NCBI RefSeq assembly: GCF_022695515.1
Contig: NZ_JALDPT010000038.1
Span: 1 to 47,148 of the forward strand
DNA length: 47,148 bases
Reading direction: 5' to 3'
Origin: Phenylobacterium aquaticum
GTDB lineage: Bacteria; Pseudomonadota; Alphaproteobacteria; Caulobacterales; Caulobacteraceae
The translations under genes were made by a program, and so were the position numbers. Shown here in pieces: positions 1 to 7,508 of this stretch. Position 1 is the first letter of the stretch. Each line of letters begins with the position of its first letter. Under the pieces are notes generated by a model, which did no database searches, was not told the DNA's origin, and saw only the letters and a list, made by a program, of their open reading frames with translations.

Positions 1-700
1 GCCGCGCCGGCACGGGGGCGTGGGCGCGGGGCAGCAGGCCGCGGCGCGAGATCGCCCAGATCCGCCGCCCCTGCCGCGACAGGGTGAGCGCCGCGTCGAC
101 CATGGTCATGGCCGTGCCCAGCAGCAGGATGTCGCCGGCGTCCGGCCCGATCCGCTCGGCGCAGGTCCAGGGGTCGGCGAAATAGCGCGGCGAGGCGAAC
201 AGGGCCGGGTCGGCGCCGGCGGGGGCCGCCGGCTTCAGCACGCCGGACGCCAGCACCACCGCGTCCGCGACGATCTCGCGACCCAGCGCCAGCCTCACCC
301 GCCAGCGCCCGTCGCCCAGGGGCGCGATGTCCACCGCCTCGTCCTGCTCCAGCAGCAGCCGGTCGGCGCCCACCCGCTCCAGCGCATCCCGCAGCAGGTC
401 CTGCAGATAGTCGCCATAGAGCCCGCGGGTGACGAAGCCGCCATGGGCGCTCCAGCCGCTGCGCCCGGCCAGCCATTGGGTGAAGTGGTCGGGCTGGTCG
501 GGAAAGGCGCTCATATTGGCCACCCGCACATTCAGCAGATGATCGGGATTGGCGGTCGAATAGGCCGTGCCGCGCCCGAACGCCCTCGCCCGCTCGATCA
601 GCCGCACCTGCGGCCCGTCCGGGTCCGACGCCAGATGGATGGCGGTCAGCAAGCCGCTGAAACCCGCGCCGACAATGGCGACCGTGGGGCGTGGGGACAT
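1..700 (-). CDS. FAD/NAD(P)-binding oxidoreductase, partial (C-terminus outside window)
   Basis: The reverse strand reads open from an ATG at 700 to the window edge, giving 233 residues with no stop. Residues 6-15 carry the dinucleotide-binding loop VAIVGAGFSG (GxGxxG). A stretch GRGTAYSTANPDHLLNVR follows near residues 42-59, typical of the NAD_binding_9 / YdhS-like group of FAD-NAD(P)-binding proteins. A second nucleotide-binding stretch (ILLLGTAMTMVDAA) lies near residue 195. This suggests a flavoprotein using NAD(P)H, but the substrate cannot be read from the sequence. It is divergent from the CYP153 gene across a 174-bp gap. It is not a typical ferredoxin reductase, so I do not propose it as the P450's partner. 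The family call is fairly sure; the function is unknown. Confidence 0.75.
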   Translation of the reverse strand, partial: MSPRPTVAIVGAGFSGLLTAIHLASDPDGPQVRLIERARAFGRGTAYSTANPDHLLNVRVANMSAFPDQPDHFTQWLAGRSGWSAHGGFVTRGLYGDYLQDLLRDALERVGADRLLLEQDEAVDIAPLGDGRWRVRLALGREIVADAVVLASGVLKPAAPAGADPALFASPRYFADPWTCAERIGPDAGDILLLGTAMTMVDAALTLSRQGRRIWAISRRGLLPRAHAPVPAR

Positions 701-820
701 GGAACCGGCTCCGGCGAAAAGGGCGACCGATTCAATTCCTATCATTTCTATAGATTTTAAAAGCCAGAAAATGTGATCGCAGCCCCAGATCGGTTGTGGC
801 CGCTGCGTCGCCGATTAAGT

Positions 821-834
821 TGACGCAGGCGTCA
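821..834. promoter_or_regulatory. Inverted repeat TGACG-N4-CGTCA upstream of the P450
   Basis: A 14-bp dyad TGACGCAGGCGTCA lies 41 bp before the chosen P450 start, and a further half-site TGACGC follows at 849-854 with a TAG between. Short dyads of this kind are typical TetR- or GntR-type operators. No regulator gene is next to it, so the binding protein is unknown. The 730-775 stretch just upstream is markedly AT-rich for this genome and is the likely promoter zone for the divergent pair. Confidence 0.35.
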
Positions 835-874
835 GGTTTCCCTAGGCGTGACGCAAGAGGACTGGGAGGCCCAC

Positions 875-2131
875 ATGAGCGACGGCAATATCGACCTGAA
901 GAACGAGCATCGGGCCAAGGCCTATTCGATGCCGCTCGCCGACATCAATCCGGCCCAGCCGGAGCTGTTCAAGGCCGACGCCCACTGGGCCTATTTCGAG
1001 CGCCTGCGCGCCGAGGACCCGGTCCACTACACGGCCGAGCACGAGTTCGGCCCCTACTGGTCGATCACCAAGTACAACGACATCATGACGGTGGACACGA
1101 ACCACCAGGTGTTCTCGTCCGAGGGCGGCATCACCATCGCCAATCAGGACGCGGGCGAAGGCCCCCTGCCGATGTTCATCGCGATGGACCCGCCCAAGCA
1201 CGACGTCCAGCGCAAGACCGTCAGCCCGGCGGTCTCGCCGCACAATCTGGCCCTGCTCGAGCCCCTGATCCGCGAGCGCGCGGCCATGATCCTGGACAGC
1301 CTGCCGATCGGCGAGGAGTTCGACTGGGTCGACAAGGTGTCGATGGAACTGACGGCGATGACCCTCGCCACCCTGCTCGACATGCCCCAGGAAGACCGCC
1401 GCAAGCTGACCTACTGGTCGGACGTGGTGACCGCGGCGCCGGGCCAGGGCCTGATCGACACCATCGAGCAGAAGATGGAGATCTTCGTCCAGTACCACGC
1501 CTATTTCACCAACCTGTGGAATGAGCGGGTCAACGCGCCGCCCAAGGGCGACCTGATCTCCATGCTGGCGCACGGCGAAGCCACCAAGGACATGACGCCG
1601 CGCGAGTATTTCGGCAACGTCGTGCTGCTGACCGTCGGCGGCAACGACACCACCCGCAACACCATTTCGGGCTCCGTCTACGCCCTGAACCAGAACCCCG
1701 ACCAGTACGCCAAGCTGCGCGCCAATCCGGACCTGATCCCCTCCATGGTCTCCGAGACCATCCGCTGGCAGACGCCGCTGGCCCACATGCGCCGCATCGC
1801 CACCCAGGATTTCGAGATCGGCGGCAAGACCATCAAGAAGGGCGACAAGGTCGTCATGTGGTACGTCTCGGGCAACCGCGACGACGAGGTGATCGAGAAC
1901 CCCAACGCCTACATCATCGACCGCGAGCGTCCCCGCACCCACGTCTCCTTCGGCTTCGGCATCCACCGCTGCGTGGGCAATCGCCTGGCCGAGCTGCAGC
2001 TGCGGATCATCTGGGAAGAGATCCTCAAGCGCTTCCCCAACATCCAGGTGGTGGAAGAACCCAAGCGCGTCTACTCGTCCTTCGTGAAGGGCTATGAGAG
2101 CATGAAGGTGGTCATCCCCTCCCGGCTCTAG
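875..2131 (+). CDS. Cytochrome P450, CYP153-type alkane/fatty-acid terminal hydroxylase
   Basis: This is a 418-residue soluble bacterial P450. The I-helix oxygen-binding motif is GGNDTTR at 255-261, the ExxR pair is E294/R297, and the heme loop FGFGIHRCVGNRLAE has its cysteine at residue 366. GGNDTTRN, the stretch LPMFIAMDPPKHDVQRKTVS and the tail FVKGYES match what I remember of CYP153A proteins, which hydroxylate the terminal carbon of medium-chain alkanes or fatty acids using a ferredoxin and ferredoxin reductase. The ATG at 875 is preferred over the GTG at 848 because GGGAGG lies at 864-869. No redox partner gene is visible nearby, whereas CYP153 genes often sit beside theirs. The family is secure; the substrate is inferred. 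Confidence 0.9.
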   Translation: MSDGNIDLKNEHRAKAYSMPLADINPAQPELFKADAHWAYFERLRAEDPVHYTAEHEFGPYWSITKYNDIMTVDTNHQVFSSEGGITIANQDAGEGPLPMFIAMDPPKHDVQRKTVSPAVSPHNLALLEPLIRERAAMILDSLPIGEEFDWVDKVSMELTAMTLATLLDMPQEDRRKLTYWSDVVTAAPGQGLIDTIEQKMEIFVQYHAYFTNLWNERVNAPPKGDLISMLAHGEATKDMTPREYFGNVVLLTVGGNDTTRNTISGSVYALNQNPDQYAKLRANPDLIPSMVSETIRWQTPLAHMRRIATQDFEIGGKTIKKGDKVVMWYVSGNRDDEVIENPNAYIIDRERPRTHVSFGFGIHRCVGNRLAELQLRIIWEEILKRFPNIQVVEEPKRVYSSFVKGYESMKVVIPSRL

Positions 2132-2172
2132 CCGCCGGCGCCATCGGGGGTCGGCCGGGCAGAAGGATCGCC

Positions 2173-3318
2173 ATGGCCGCCCCCGAGACGACTGCCCCCA
2201 CGCCCCGCCCCTCCGGCCGCTTCGAGGCGCTCGACGCCTGGCGCGGGGTCTGCGCCCTGTCAGTGGTGCTGTTCCACCTGAACGCCGGGACCCACGGCCA
2301 CCGCTGGCTGAACAACGGCTATGTTGCCGTCGACTTCTTCTTCGTCCTGTCCGGCTTCGTGATCGCCAGCGCCTATCAGGGCCGGATCGACACGATAGCC
2401 CAGGCGACCCGCTACGCCGTCCGCCGCCTGGGCCGCCTCTTCCCCCTGCATGTGGCCGTGCTGGCCGTCTATCTGCTGCTCGAGGTCCACCACGCCCTGG
2501 GCCATCCCGCCGCCGGCTTCACCGGCCCGCGGAGCTGGCCGGCCTTCTGGATGGACCTCTTCCTGCTGCACGGCTTCGGCGCCTATCAGCTCACCTGGAA
2601 CGAACCGGCCTGGAGCATCAGCGTCGAGCTGTGGAGCAACATGGCCTTCGCGGCCGTGGCCCTGCTCGTCCGCCGCCGGCTGCCCTGGGTCTCGGCCCTG
2701 ATCGCCGCGGCCCTCACCCTGGCCTTGATCCATCCCCCGCCCCTGCCCCTGCAGCAGGTCCAGATCGACCGTCTGGTCCCGGCCTTCATCTGCGTGCGCG
2801 ACTTCTTCCTGGGCGTCGTCGGCTGCACCCTCTATCGCCGCCTGGCCGACACCGGCTGGTGCGCCCCGGCCTGGCTCGAGGTCCCGGCCCTGGCCCTCAG
2901 CCTGGCGGTCTTCGCCTTCGCCCCGCTGGTCAACAACCTGCTGGTGGGCGTCGCCTTCTTCGCGGTCGTGATGATCTTCGCCTTCGAGACCGGCCCGATC
3001 TCAAGCGTCCTGCGCCGCCCGATCCCCCAGGCGCTCGGGACCAGCTCCTATTCCATCTACCTGACCCACTCGCTCTACACTCTGGCCGCCTTCCACCTGG
3101 TCAAGCAGGCAGGTCTCGCCCTGCACCGTCCCTGGCTCCTCGACGCAGACGGCCGCGACCTCCTGATCCTCGGCGGCCCCTGGGCGATGGACGCCTTGGC
3201 GCTCGCCTGCCTAGCCGTAGTGGTGGTCAGTTCACGCCTCACCTACCGCTGGATCGAAGACCCCGCCCGCCTGGCCATCAACCGCTGGTCCAACCGGATC
3301 GGTCGGCGGAGGGCCTAG
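2173..3318 (+). CDS. Acyltransferase family 3 (OafA/YrhL-like) membrane protein
   Basis: This 381-residue protein begins with the family signature RFEALDAWRGVCALSVVLFHL (residues 16 onward), followed by about ten hydrophobic segments. FFFVLSGFVIASAY near residues 55-70 is the second conserved block, and the protein ends with the usual RWIEDPARLAINR. Acyltransferase-3 proteins transfer acetyl or other acyl groups onto cell-surface glycans, lipopolysaccharide or exported small molecules in the inner membrane. AGAAGGA at 2161-2167 supports the ATG at 2173. It lies 41 bp after the P450 on the same strand, so co-transcription is possible but not required. The acceptor cannot be inferred. A ~300-bp dispersed repeat begins right after its stop. 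Confidence 0.88.
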   Translation: MAAPETTAPTPRPSGRFEALDAWRGVCALSVVLFHLNAGTHGHRWLNNGYVAVDFFFVLSGFVIASAYQGRIDTIAQATRYAVRRLGRLFPLHVAVLAVYLLLEVHHALGHPAAGFTGPRSWPAFWMDLFLLHGFGAYQLTWNEPAWSISVELWSNMAFAAVALLVRRRLPWVSALIAAALTLALIHPPPLPLQQVQIDRLVPAFICVRDFFLGVVGCTLYRRLADTGWCAPAWLEVPALALSLAVFAFAPLVNNLLVGVAFFAVVMIFAFETGPISSVLRRPIPQALGTSSYSIYLTHSLYTLAAFHLVKQAGLALHRPWLLDADGRDLLILGGPWAMDALALACLAVVVVSSRLTYRWIEDPARLAINRWSNRIGRRRA

Positions 3319-3623
3319 GGGCCATCGGCATTCGCATTCGCGCAGGCGCCCATCCGACCGAGGTCAAAGGAACCGGAAGCGCCCGCTTGAACCACAAAGG
3401 GCACGAAGGGCGCGAAGGGCGCGAAGATCACGAAGATGATCCGCCTTCCGGCGCGAAGCGCCCATCAAAGAGTCCGAGACCGCCTCTCCAGCCTGGCGCC
3501 CGTTGTGTCCTTCGCGCCCTTCGTGCCCTTCGTGGTTCAAAAGGCCGGCTAATCAGCCGCCAACGCGGCTTCAGAATCCCTTCGGCCTCACAGCCGCAGC
3601 CATTCGAAAGCCGCGCAGACCTA
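3319..3623. repeat. Convergent-intergenic ~300-bp repeat, copy 1 (long hairpin)
   Basis: The whole space between the acyltransferase stop and the dienelactone hydrolase stop is occupied by a repeat shared with 13822-14123. Its core is a long inverted repeat: 3387-3418 pairs with 3509-3540 (32 bp, one mismatch), built from iterated GGGCACGAAGGGCGCGAAGG units. The 90-nt loop contains a small perfect hairpin GGCGC-GAA-GCGCC. Conservation with copy 2 continues past the hairpin (CTTCAGAA, CGGCCTCAC-GCCGCA, CAGACCTA) and includes the stop codon of the leftward gene. There is no open reading frame of note. It may act as a bidirectional transcription end. Units of this type encode the familiar spurious peptide NHKGHEG in many genomes. 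Confidence 0.8.
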
Positions 3624-4361
3624 ACCCAAATTCCGCCGGAACAGCGCGTTCAGCCGCTCCCAGTGCCGCTCGGCCGCCGTCTTGTCGTAGGCCGCACGCT
3701 GCGGGAAGGCGAAGCCGTGCTCGACGCCGGGATAGAGCTCGACCTCGGCCCGGACCTTTGTGTCGGACTCCAGCGACTGGGTCAGCTCCTCCACCATCTC
3801 CAGCGGCGCCCAACGGTCGATCTCGGCGCAGGCGAAATAGAGCTCGGCCTTGGACTTCCGCGCCGCCAGGTGGGGGCTGTCGGCCTTGTCGGTGACCAGA
3901 TAGGTGCCGTAGATCGAGGCGGCGGCCTTCACCCGGCCCGCATGGCGCGCGGCGGCGTTGATCGAATGCTGGCCGCTCATGCAATAGCCGACCGTACCGA
4001 TGCGCTTGGCGTCGGCGGCGGGGTCCAGCTCGGCGTAGGCGACCAGGGAATCGGTGTCGTCCATGACCATGGCGATGGTCAGGCCGTACATCAGGTCCAT
4101 CATCTTCTGCCGGCTGGGATCGTTCGGGTCCGGCGACAGCGGCCCCAGCTCCATGACGCCCGCGCGGTAATAGAGGTTGGGCAGCATCACATAATAGCCG
4201 GCGCTGGCGAACCGCCGGGCCATGTCGCGCAGCTCCTCCCGGATCGCCGGAGCGTCCATGTAGAACAGGATCACCGGGTGCGGCCCGTCCCGCTCGGGAT
4301 GGACGATGAAGGTGGTCGTCGCGCCGTCCTTGGTGGTGATCTCGACCTGGTGTTCGATCAT
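3621..4361 (-). CDS. Dienelactone hydrolase family protein
   Basis: This 246-residue alpha/beta hydrolase has the dienelactone hydrolase nucleophile elbow GYCMSG (Cys127) and plausible triad partners Asp182 (in EIDRWAP) and His215 (in VEHGFAFP). The N-terminus shows the HPVILFYMDAPAIREELRDMARRFA-type region, in which the family binds its substrate. Members hydrolyse lactones such as dienelactone in chlorocatechol breakdown, but many have other ester substrates. It is the last gene of a leftward set, 31 bp downstream of the NIPSNAP-like gene. The stop codon TAG falls inside the conserved end of the 3319-3623 repeat. The family is secure; the substrate is not known. Confidence 0.88.
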   Translation of the reverse strand: MIEHQVEITTKDGATTTFIVHPERDGPHPVILFYMDAPAIREELRDMARRFASAGYYVMLPNLYYRAGVMELGPLSPDPNDPSRQKMMDLMYGLTIAMVMDDTDSLVAYAELDPAADAKRIGTVGYCMSGQHSINAAARHAGRVKAAASIYGTYLVTDKADSPHLAARKSKAELYFACAEIDRWAPLEMVEELTQSLESDTKVRAEVELYPGVEHGFAFPQRAAYDKTAAERHWERLNALFRRNLG

Positions 4362-4392
4362 GGTGCGCCTCGTCGGAGTGTCTGGAGCCGGG

Positions 4393-4962
4393 TCAGGGCA
4401 TGAGCAGGCAGGCCCGCGCGAGCGACACGCGGGTCAGGTCGCGGCGGCGCAGGAACACCGCCATGGCGTCGGAGGTGGGATCGCGGCTGGTCTGCCATTC
4501 GCCGAGGTCGCGGTAGCGGGTCATGAGCAGCAGGCGTCGCGCGCCGGCCGCCCGATCGGCCTCGCTCTCGGCGGCCAGAAACAGGCCGTAGATCTTCGTC
4601 TCGAACCGCGCCTCGAAATCGGGCCAGGCCTCGCCGGACAGGCGGACGAACTCGTCGACCGCTCCGCCGTCGATCGTGAACCAGTTGTGGACATAGATCC
4701 CGCCGGACATCGGCGGCCCGACCGCGGCCGGACGCAAGGTCGGGCTGAGCCTGTGCGCCTCCCCCGAAACCACGCCCGGCGCGCCCAGCACGTCGGTGCG
4801 ATCACCCGGCTTCAGCAGCACAAGCGCGGTGTTGGAGGCGAAGCCCAGCAGGGGCGCGAACACCGCCAGCGGCGGCGAGGCCCCGGCCGCCAGATGATCG
4901 GCCAGACTACGCTGGGCCGTGCGCTCACGGCCCAGCTCCAGCTGGAAGTAGCGGTAATCCAC
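4393..4962 (-). CDS. NIPSNAP-like / dimeric alpha-beta barrel protein, function unknown
   Basis: This 189-residue protein starts at GTG (4962), four bases after the stop of the SDR gene, so translation is probably coupled. The N-terminal third (RYFQLELGRERTAQRSLADH) and the second half (GGIYVHNWFTIDGGAVDEF, then LLLMTRYRDLGEWQTSRD) each look like one ferredoxin-like strand-helix unit. This is the pattern of NIPSNAP-type proteins with two tandem barrels. There is no signal peptide or metal motif. Its position between a dehydrogenase and a hydrolase suggests a small catabolic or detoxifying operon, but that is inference. The family call is tentative. Confidence 0.55.
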   Translation of the reverse strand: MDYRYFQLELGRERTAQRSLADHLAAGASPPLAVFAPLLGFASNTALVLLKPGDRTDVLGAPGVVSGEAHRLSPTLRPAAVGPPMSGGIYVHNWFTIDGGAVDEFVRLSGEAWPDFEARFETKIYGLFLAAESEADRAAGARRLLLMTRYRDLGEWQTSRDPTSDAMAVFLRRRDLTRVSLARACLLMP

Positions 4963-4966
4963 GGCC

Positions 4967-5737
4967 CTAGTAGTTCACGCGGGACGAGATCGCCCCGTCG
5001 ACCAGCATGTTGATGCCGGTGGTGAAGGACGAGCGCGGGCTGGCCAGGAACACCGTGGCCGCGGCCACCTCCTCAGGCGTCGCCATGCGACCGGTCGGAT
5101 TGCGCTTGATCATCTGGTCGAAGAAGGCCGGCATGCCGACCTTCACCCGGCCCCAGACGCCGTCGTCGAAATAGACCGTGCCGGGCGAGATGACGTTGCA
5201 GCGCACATGCTTGGGCGCGCCCTCGCGGGCCAGGCCCTTGGCGTAGTGGATCAGGGCCGCCTTCATCGCCCCATAGGACGAGGCGTTGGTGGTCTCGGCC
5301 GCCGAGACCGAGGCCGTGATCAGGAAGGCCGCATCGCCCTTCTCGGCGCCGGCCTTCTCCAGGAACGGCTTGGCCGCCTCGTAGCAGTTCACGGCGCCCA
5401 TGATGTCGATGTCGAACATCGCCTTCCAGTCGCCGGGCGCGACGCCCTGGACCAGCGCGCTGGCGTTGGAGACCACGACGTCGATGCCGCTCAGCGCCAG
5501 ACCGGCGTTGTTGACGAAGGCCTTCAGCGCCTCGCCGTCAGCGATGTCGACCACTTCGCCATAGGCCTTCACGCCCTTGGCCTCGAGCGCGGCGACGGCG
5601 GCGCCCACCTCGTCGGCCTTGCGGGCGCAGATGGCGACATTGGCGCCTTCCTCGGCGAACAGGTCGGCGATCGCCCGGCCGATGCCCCGAGTCGCGCCCG
5701 TGACGATGGCGGTCTTGCCCTTGAGGTGAAGGTCCAT
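4967..5737 (-). CDS. SDR-family NAD(P)-dependent oxidoreductase
   Basis: This classical short-chain dehydrogenase of 256 residues has the cofactor loop TGATRGIG at 13-20, the NNAG-like segment VVSNASA near 88-94, and the catalytic pair Tyr155 and Lys159 in SSYGAMKAA with a serine at 143 or 145. The C-terminus has the usual GRMATPEEVA...FLASPRSSFTTGINMLVDGA layout. It is the first gene of the leftward operon with the NIPSNAP-like and dienelactone hydrolase genes. GGGAGAC sits just before its ATG. It shares a 100-bp divergent promoter region with glcD. The substrate is unknown; annotations such as 3-oxoacyl-ACP reductase would be over-specific. Confidence 0.9.
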   Translation of the reverse strand: MDLHLKGKTAIVTGATRGIGRAIADLFAEEGANVAICARKADEVGAAVAALEAKGVKAYGEVVDIADGEALKAFVNNAGLALSGIDVVVSNASALVQGVAPGDWKAMFDIDIMGAVNCYEAAKPFLEKAGAEKGDAAFLITASVSAAETTNASSYGAMKAALIHYAKGLAREGAPKHVRCNVISPGTVYFDDGVWGRVKVGMPAFFDQMIKRNPTGRMATPEEVAAATVFLASPRSSFTTGINMLVDGAISSRVNY

Positions 5738-5837
5738 GGCGTCGTCTCCCGGTTCGTATGGATGTTGTTGGAAACCTTTCTAGCGCGAGCCGCCAGCCGC
5801 GCTAAACACCTGTTCGTAAGCTTGCCCGGATTTCTCC

Positions 5838-7336
5838 ATGCTCGACCAGTTCGACGCCCGCCTCGACGCCGACTTCGCGGCCCTGCCGCCGGAGCGCCTG
5901 CGCGCGGTCCTGAGCCCCCTGTTGCCCAAGGGCGGCTTCGTGGCCGATGTCGAATCCCTGCGCGCCTTCGAGAGCGACGGCCTGGCCGCCTACCGATCCC
6001 TGCCGGCCTGCGTCGTGCTGCCGGAGACGGTCGATGAGGTGCGCGCCGTGCTCGCCGCCTGCTCCGAACTGGGCGTGCCGGTCGTGGCCCGCGGCGCCGG
6101 CACCGGCCTGTCCGGCGGGGCCCTGCCCTTCCCCGGCTCGGTCCTGCTCTCCATGGCTAAGTTCAACAAGATTCTGGAGATCGATCCCCGCGCCCGCATC
6201 GCCCGCGTCCAGCCCGGCGTCCGCAACCTGGCGATCTCCGAGGCCGTGGCGGCCATGGGCCTGTTCTACGCCCCGGACCCCTCGTCCCAGATCGCCTGCT
6301 CGATCGGCGGCAATGTCGCCGAGAACGCCGGCGGGGTGCACTGCCTGAAGTACGGCCTGACCGTGCACAACATCCTCAAGCTCGAGGTCGTCACCATCGA
6401 CGGAGAGCTGATGACCATAGGCTCCGAAGCCCTTGATTCCGCGGGCTTCGACCTGATGGCCCTGATGACCGGCTCCGAGGGCCTGTTGGGGATCGTCACC
6501 GAGGTTATGGTCAAGCTCACCCCTCTTCCGGAAGTGGCCCGCGTGCTGTTGGCCTGCTTCGACGACGTCGAGGTCGCGGCCGGCGCGGTGGCGACCATCA
6601 TGCCGCCGGGGTCGTGCCCGCCGGCCTGGAGATGATGGACGGCCCGGCCCTGCGCGCGGCGGAGGATTTCGCCCATGCCGGCTATCCGAAGTCCGCCGCC
6701 GCCATCCTGCTGTGCGAACTCGACGGCGCCGCCCACGACGTCGAGGAGGAGATCGCCCGGGTCACCGCCCTCCTGACCACGTCGGGCGCGTCGGAGGTGC
6801 GGCTCGCCCGCGACGAGGACGAACGCAAGCGCTTCTGGGCCGGCCGCAAGGGCGCCTTCCCGGCGGTGGGCCGCATCGCCCCGGACTATTACTGCATCGA
6901 CGGCACCATCCCGCGCCGGTCCCTGCCCAAGGTGCTGACCGAGATCGGCCGCCTGGCCGAAAGCCACGGCCTCGGCGTCGCCAATGTCTTCCACGCCGGC
7001 GACGGCAATCTGCACCCCCTGATCCTCTATGACGCCGGCAAGCCCGGTGACATGGAGGCGGCCGAGGCCCTGGGCGGCGCCATCCTTGAGCTCTGCGTCG
7101 AGGTCGGCGGCGCCATCACCGGCGAGCACGGAGTCGGGCGCGAGAAGATCAACCAGATGTGCTCGCAATTCTCCGACGCCGAGCGCGAGGCCTTCTTCGC
7201 CCTCAAGCGCGCCTTCGATCCCAAGGGCCTGCTCAACCCCGGCAAGACCATCCCGACCCTCGCCCGCTGCGCCGAATACGGCCACATGCACGTCCACGCC
7301 GGCCAGGTCTCGCACCCCCATCTGGAGCGGTTCTGA
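5838..7336 (+). CDS. glcD: Glycolate oxidase subunit GlcD, one-base frameshift near 6601
   Basis: Two overlapping frames (5838-6635 and 6614-7336) together encode an FAD-linked oxidase of the GlcD/lactate dehydrogenase type. The first half has the FAD-binding PCMH domain (VPVVARGAGTGLSGGALP; SSQIACSIGGNVAENAGG). The second has the C-terminal cap (GVANVFHAGDGNLHP; ITGEHGVGREK; FDPKGLLNPGK). The frames join if one base is restored at about 6601, where ATCAT-GCCGCC should read ATCATCGCCGCC or similar. This gives 499 residues, the usual GlcD length. No slippery heptamer is present, so programmed shifting is unlikely. glcE and glcF downstream are intact. With them it forms the membrane-associated complex oxidising glycolate to glyoxylate. 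Confidence 0.88.
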
Positions 7337-7356
7337 TGCTGAGCTTCGCCTCAAAG

Positions 7357-7487
7357 CCCTCTCCCCATTCATGGGGAGAGGGTGGGGTGAGGGGCGCGAC
7401 GCGCAGCGACGCGTCTTGCGGCCTCATGACCGCCGCCGGCTCAGCAGTCCCCCTCACCCTACCCTCTCCCCCCGAGGGGGCGAGGGC
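7357..7487. repeat. Compound palindromic element between glcD and glcE
   Basis: This intergenic element has nested dyads. A perfect hairpin, CCCTCTCCCCA / TGGGGAGAGGG with loop TTCA, lies at 7357-7382. A long-range pair, 7373-7394 with 7450-7471 (22 bp, one mismatch), overlaps it, so the RNA could adopt two alternative folds. A third GC-rich dyad (CCCCC-GA-GGGGG) follows at 7471-7482. Elements of this composition (read as peptides like TLSPRGGEG) are scattered widely between genes in proteobacteria. Here it occupies almost all of the 172-bp gap inside the glc operon, just before the glcE start, so it may affect message stability or partial termination. Confidence 0.75.
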
Positions 7488-7508
7488 TCAGCTGCGAGGC
7501 GGCGCAAT

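Noticed and set aside
1..700. 246-codon + strand frame at 20-760
   Set aside because: It is antisense to a clear FAD/NAD(P)-binding protein with a GAGFSG loop; the + strand translation has no recognisable domain.
3387..3540. Small protein from the HKGHEGREG-type reading of the repeat
   Set aside because: The translation comes from iterated hairpin sequence found in non-coding repeats of many bacteria, with no start signal; treated as a repeat, not a gene.
6580..6620. Programmed frameshift in glcD
   Set aside because: There is no slippery heptamer and the break falls mid-domain, where a truncated product would lack the C-terminal cap. A missing base is the better explanation.
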